In this document: positions 60,479 through 64,000 of the stretch, one piece after another
How the letters are laid out: each line of letters opens with the position of its first letter
Numbering within the stretch: the stretch's first letter is position 1
NCBI RefSeq assembly: GCF_900188205.1
Contig: NZ_FZOH01000006.1
Coordinates: forward strand, 1 to 64,000
Direction: 5' to 3'
DNA from: Geodermatophilus saharensis
Lineage (GTDB): Bacteria > Actinomycetota > Actinomycetes > Mycobacteriales > Geodermatophilaceae
DNA: 64,000 nucleotides
The notes under the pieces: model-generated
Database searches by the model: none
The model's input: only the letters and a program-made list of their open reading frames with translations
What the model was told of the DNA's origin: nothing
Position numbers and translations under genes: made by a program

Positions 60479-61222
60479 TCACCCCTCCGGCAGGAGGACG
60501 CCGAAGCCGCGGACGGCCAGCCGCAGCAGCACCGGCCCGGACCGGCGCAGGTCGGCCACCCGGGCGGCGCTGACCGCCTCGAGCTGGGCCTCCCGGCGGG
60601 CGTAGGCGGCGGGGCCCTCGAGCCGCGCCGCGTGCAGCGCCAGGGTGTTGACCCACACCTTGCGCCGCGACTCCCGCAGCACCACCCGGACGGCGGCGCG
60701 GTTGACCCCGCCCATGACGCGGTCGAGCGCGGTGCGCCGGCTGCCCGCCGCCGCCAGCGCCCGGTCCTCCGCGCCCACCCGCGCCACGAGGACCTCGTCG
60801 ATGCGCTCGTGGTCGCGGCGGCGGCTGTCCAGCAGCGGCGGGTCGGCGAAGTCGGCCGGGCCGATCACCCGCACCAGCGACCGGGGCAGGTCGTAGTTGA
60901 TGTGCGCGTTCATGCCCAGCAGCACGTGGCCCTCGGGCCGGGTGCCCTCGCCGGTGTCGAAGGCCGCCCGCCACGGCGCCGGCGGGGTGGCCGGGTCGCG
61001 GCGGTGCGCCTCCAAGGCGTCGAGGTAGAGCCCGGCGAAGTCGACGTCCCAGTCGGTGACCCAGTCCGGGTCCTCGAACCGCCCGGCGTCGATCGCCGCG
61101 CCGACGGCCTGCGTGGTGCGCAGGTAGGTGCCGAGGAAGTGACGCGCGGGATCACCCTCGGCGGTCAGCCCGTCGAGCAGCCCCTGCATGCGGTCGATGA
61201 GCTCGTCCACCGGCGCGGTCAC
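60479..61222 (-). CDS. DUF5995-family protein
   Basis: 247 residues, mainly helical, no signal peptide or membrane segment. The conserved core LLGMNAHINYDLP, FLGTYLRTTQAVGAAI and FAGLYLDALEAHRRD matches DUF5995, an actinobacterial family of unknown function. GTG start at 61222; CACCAT (61230-61235) ends 7 nt upstream. The stop lies 20 bp from the acyltransferase start. Confidence 0.85.
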   Translation of the reverse strand: MTAPVDELIDRMQGLLDGLTAEGDPARHFLGTYLRTTQAVGAAIDAGRFEDPDWVTDWDVDFAGLYLDALEAHRRDPATPPAPWRAAFDTGEGTRPEGHVLLGMNAHINYDLPRSLVRVIGPADFADPPLLDSRRRDHERIDEVLVARVGAEDRALAAAGSRRTALDRVMGGVNRAAVRVVLRESRRKVWVNTLALHAARLEGPAAYARREAQLEAVSAARVADLRRSGPVLLRLAVRGFGVLLPEG

Positions 61223-61270
61223 GCCCGCGATGGTGCCGCGCGAGGGCCGGCTCCGCAGGCCGGCTCCCCG

Positions 61271-61795
61271 TCAGCGGTCCAGCAGGCCGGAGAGCCGGTC
61301 GAGGGCGGCGGTGAGCAGGGCGGGCAGGTCGCCGGCCGTGCCGGCGAGCCAGTCGGCCTGCGCCACCTCGAAGCACCCGAGCGCCAGCTCGGCCAGCAGC
61401 AGCGCGTCGCCGGGCGCGACGCCCCGGGCGGTCAGCCCGTCGGCCAGCGCCGACTCCCACCGCCGGTGCTTGGCGGCGGCCCGGGCGGCCAGCGCCGGCA
61501 CCGTGGCCACCACCTGCTCGCGGGCCAGCAGCAGGTCCCGCAGCGGGGCCACCTGCTCGGCGATGCGCACCGCGGCCGCCCGCAGCGCCGCCCAGGGCGG
61601 CAGCTCCGGCGGCACGTCGGCGACGGCGGCCGAGGCAGCCGCGAGCAGGTCGTCCTCGAGCCCGAAGAGCAGGTCCTCGTCGGCGAAGAGCCGGAACAGG
61701 GTGCTGCGCGAGAGGTCGGCCGCCGCCGCGACCTGCTCGGTGCTGGTCGCGGCGTACCCCTGGGCGGCGAACAGCGCGACGGCGCGGCAGGTCAC
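61271..61795 (-). CDS. TetR-family transcriptional regulator
   Basis: 174 residues with an HTH near the N-terminus (VALFAAQGYAATSTEQVA, AAADLSRSTLFRLFADED). The GTG at 61795 with GGGAGG 6 nt upstream gives a short helix 1; a longer reading lacks a start codon with a site. The C-terminal ligand domain is helical. It is divergent from the SDR at 61825 with only 29 bp between starts, so it probably regulates it. Confidence 0.85.
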   Translation of the reverse strand: MTCRAVALFAAQGYAATSTEQVAAAADLSRSTLFRLFADEDLLFGLEDDLLAAASAAVADVPPELPPWAALRAAAVRIAEQVAPLRDLLLAREQVVATVPALAARAAAKHRRWESALADGLTARGVAPGDALLLAELALGCFEVAQADWLAGTAGDLPALLTAALDRLSGLLDR

Positions 61796-61824
61796 CTCGG
61801 TCCTCCCGAGCCGCAGGAGCCGTC

Positions 61825-62725
61825 GTGGACAGGACCCGCACCGCACTCGTCACCGGCGCCACCTCCGGGCTCGGCCGGGCCACCGCCGGCCTGCTCGCCG
61901 CCACGCCGGGCTGGCGGGTCCTGCTCGGCGTCCGCGACGTCCCCCGGGGCGAACGGGTCGCCGCAGCGCTCGGTGCGGGGACGGGCGTGGTGGAGCGGGA
62001 TCTCGCGTCGCTGGCCTCCGTCCGCGCGGCCGCCGCCGAGATCGCCGCCGAGATCGCCGCCCGGAGGCCGCTCGACGTCCTCGTGCTCAACGCCGGCGTC
62101 CAGGTGCGCAGCACCGAGGCCGCCTCCGCCGACGGGTACGAGCTCACCTTCGCGGTCAACCACCTCGGCAACCACCTGCTCACCCGGCTGCTGCTGCCGC
62201 ACCTCGCGCCGGGGGGCCGCGTGGTGGTGCTCAGCAGCGGCACCCACGTCGGCACGCTGCGGAGGTCCGGGCCCTTCCCCCGGCCGCGCTGGGAGTCGCC
62301 GCGGGTGCTGGCCACCCCGCGCCCGGGGTCGGGCCAGGTGGCCTACGCGACGTCGAAGCCGGCCACCGTCTACTTCGCCCGGGAGCTGGCCCGCCACTTC
62401 CCCGACGTCGACGCGGTCGCCGCCGACCCCGGCCTGGTGCCGGCCACCGGCCTGGCCCGCGCCCACCCGGCCTGGGCCCGCGCGGTTTACCGCACGCTCA
62501 CACCGCTGCTCGAGCGGCTCCCGGGGGCGCAGACCGACCCCGGGGCGGGCCGCCGCCCAGCTCGCGGCGGTGGCGACCGGCCCGGGCGGGACCAGCGGCC
62601 GCTACGTCGAGCGCGGCGTCGAGGCGCCGTCGTCGCCGGAGAGCCTCGACCCGGTCCGGGCGCGCGAGCTGTGGAACGTCAGCGACGAGCTGGTGGGGGC
62701 GGCGCCCGCCGGCCGCAGCGCCTAG
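61825..62725 (+). pseudogene. SDR oxidoreductase interrupted by a +1 frameshift
   Basis: The N-terminal part from GTG 61825 (CAGGAG 5 nt upstream) is a normal SDR: ALVTGATSGLGRATA, VLVLNAGVQ, VVLSSGTHVG and YATSKPAT. Near 62538-62545 (CCCCGGGG) the frame changes by +1; the C-terminal AAAQLAAVATGPGG and RYVERGVEAPSSPESLDPVR reads on in the next frame to the TAG at 62723-62725. Removing one base from that run restores a continuous protein of about 299 residues. Either a sequencing error or a recent inactivation. The stop shares CTAG (62722-62725) with the convergent PucR gene. Confidence 0.82.
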
Positions 62726-64000
62726 ACGAGGGCGTCGAACCCGTCGTCGGGCGGGAGCAGGCCGGCGTCGACCGGCGGCCGGTGCGGCTGGTCGAGGCCG
62801 CGCATCCGGGCCGCGTGCAGCGCCAGCAGCAGGTTCAGCCGCAGCGTCGGGTCGGTGGTGAAGGGCCCCAGCAGCCGCTCGAGCTTGCCGATGCGGTAGC
62901 GCATCGTGTTGTAGTGGAAGTGCAGCCGGCGGGCGGACTCGGCGACGTTGAGGTTGGTCTCCAGCAGCACCCGCAGCGTCTCGCGCAGGTCGGCGGAGTC
63001 GGGGTCGGCGGCGTCGGCCAGCGAGCCGAGCACCTCGTCGACGTAGCTGCGCAGCTCGGTGCTGTCGGGGATGAGCGACAGCAGCCGGAACACGCCCAGC
63101 TGGTCGAAGTGGGTGACGGTGGCCGGGCCGTGGATCTCCTGGCCGACGCCGAGCGCCCGCTGCGCCTGCTGGTAGGCCTCCCCCAGCGCCGACAGCGACC
63201 CCGCCGGGCGGCCGATGCCGGTGGCCAGCACGCGGCCCACCCGCCGGACCCGGGCGTTGACCCGGCTGGTGACCGCGGTGACCAGGGCGGTGATCTCCTC
63301 GGGGGTGCGGCCGTCGAGCGGCAGCACGGTGACGATCTCGGTGGACAGGCCCGCCACCGCGGCCCCGGAGACCTCCGACTCCAGCGCGGCCCGCCAGCCG
63401 TCGGCCAGCCGGTCGAGGACGTCGAGGGCGCGGGTGGGGTCGGCGGCGGGGTCGGCGGCGGTCTCGGTCGCCGTCACCAGCACCACGACCGGGCCGTCGA
63501 GGCGCCAGCCGAAGGACCGGGTCTGCGCCAGCGCGCGCTCGGTGTGCCGCAGCGACCCGGCGACCAGCCGGCGGACCAGGTCGCCCTGGAACCGCAGCTC
63601 CACCGAGTGCACGGCCTGCTGCCGGATGACCGACAGCGCCGAGACGACGGCGGCCCGCTCGAGGACACCGCCGGCGCCGACCACCATCTGCCCGGTGCGG
63701 TGCACCGCCACCAGCCAGCCGTGCCGCTGCTCACCGGCCATGATCGGCGCGACGGCGTACTCCCCCACTCCGCCGGGCAGCTCGTGGTGGCCCGGGACGA
63801 GCAGGATGCCGTCGGCCGGGGACAGGTCGGCGTCGGCGAGCACGTCGGCCGGGGTGACGACGGTCTGGTCGGCGCGCACCCCCGAGAGCCGGTTGGCCGG
63901 CGCCATCATCGCCAGCTCGTCCTCGGCCTCGGCGTCGAGGAGCCACAGCCAGTCGCTGATCTCGGCGACGTCCTCGGGCGGCCCGGCGGAGGTGACGATG
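62722..64000 (-). CDS. PucR/CdaR-type transcriptional regulator (N-terminus beyond the window)
   Basis: At least 426 residues; the start lies outside the window. The C-terminal HTH_30 (about the last 90 residues: LRETLRVLLETNLNVAESARRLHFHYNTMRYRIGKLERLLGPF) and a GGDEF-like middle domain (including VLATGIGRPAGSLSALGEAYQQAQRALG) are typical of PucR-family activators, which sense metabolites such as purines or sugar acids. The N-terminal part (QTVVTPADVLADADLSPADG) is the sensory region. Frame stays open to base 64000. Confidence 0.9.
   Translation of the reverse strand, partial: IVTSAGPPEDVAEISDWLWLLDAEAEDELAMMAPANRLSGVRADQTVVTPADVLADADLSPADGILLVPGHHELPGGVGEYAVAPIMAGEQRHGWLVAVHRTGQMVVGAGGVLERAAVVSALSVIRQQAVHSVELRFQGDLVRRLVAGSLRHTERALAQTRSFGWRLDGPVVVLVTATETAADPAADPTRALDVLDRLADGWRAALESEVSGAAVAGLSTEIVTVLPLDGRTPEEITALVTAVTSRVNARVRRVGRVLATGIGRPAGSLSALGEAYQQAQRALGVGQEIHGPATVTHFDQLGVFRLLSLIPDSTELRSYVDEVLGSLADAADPDSADLRETLRVLLETNLNVAESARRLHFHYNTMRYRIGKLERLLGPFTTDPTLRLNLLLALHAARMRGLDQPHRPPVDAGLLPPDDGFDALV

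Overview
The window is about 64 kb of very G+C-rich actinobacterial chromosome. GTG starts are common, adjacent genes often share a 4-bp GTGA or ATGA overlap, and both strands are densely coded. The gene order infC-rpmI-rplT / TrmH-type methyltransferase / pheS-pheT / argC-J-B-D-F-R-H / mpg-tyrS / 16S rRNA is a classic actinomycete housekeeping block. GAF-ANTAR proteins, DUF2382, an ECF42-type sigma factor with a YCII partner, DUF5995 and DUF3516 fit a Geodermatophilaceae-like soil actinomycete. That family is my inference; only about 185 nt of 16S is present and it does not settle it.

Layout. 1-557: 5' end of a 16S gene (minus strand) with a clear rrn promoter and structured leader. 558-9834: minus-strand operon argC-J-B-D-F-R-H-mpg-tyrS, lacking argG, with two candidate ARG boxes over its promoter. 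10010-14359: pheS-pheT-SDR. 14569-19259: DMT transporter, EAL-DICT-PAS-GGDEF protein and a cation exchanger on plus. 19272-21559: TrmH-type methyltransferase, then rplT, rpmI and infC; infC probably starts at ATC. 21961-27839: bPH protein, metallo-hydrolase, a coupled GAF-ANTAR / PP2C phosphatase / HemD-winged-helix trio, and an unrecognised gene. 27936-36770: an ammonia-lyase-fold protein without the MIO tripeptide, TetR, PRC-DUF2382 protein, GNAT, YCII + ECF42-type sigma, ArfB, an extended YidD, homocysteine methyltransferase and SDR. 36880-43337: 45-codon gene, Ski2-like helicase, GNAT, two tandem TSUP permeases, a second GAF-ANTAR protein and a membrane protein. 43390-50993: GH13 enzyme, LLM flavin oxidoreductase, GH77 MalQ and a secreted RTX nuclease. 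51201-64000: small proteins, DUF998, PPOX, DMT transporter, SDRs, an XRE-MurA fusion, Tat polysaccharide deacetylase, acyltransferase, DUF5995, TetR next to a frameshifted SDR, and a truncated PucR-type regulator.

How the parts work together. The first 22 kb is translation and arginine synthesis, held together by translational coupling and candidate ArgR control. The rest is a mosaic of short stress, envelope and carbohydrate units. There is no sign of phage, IS elements or CRISPR.

The most unusual signals are mostly non-coding: paired GATC palindromes at three loci with identical 41-bp centre spacing, a hairpin family directly after stop codons whose stems differ by compensating changes, and about twenty -10-like hexamers 6-8 nt before start codons, suggesting widespread leaderless mRNAs. 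The notable proteins are the MIO-less ammonia-lyase homologue and the HTH-MurA fusion.
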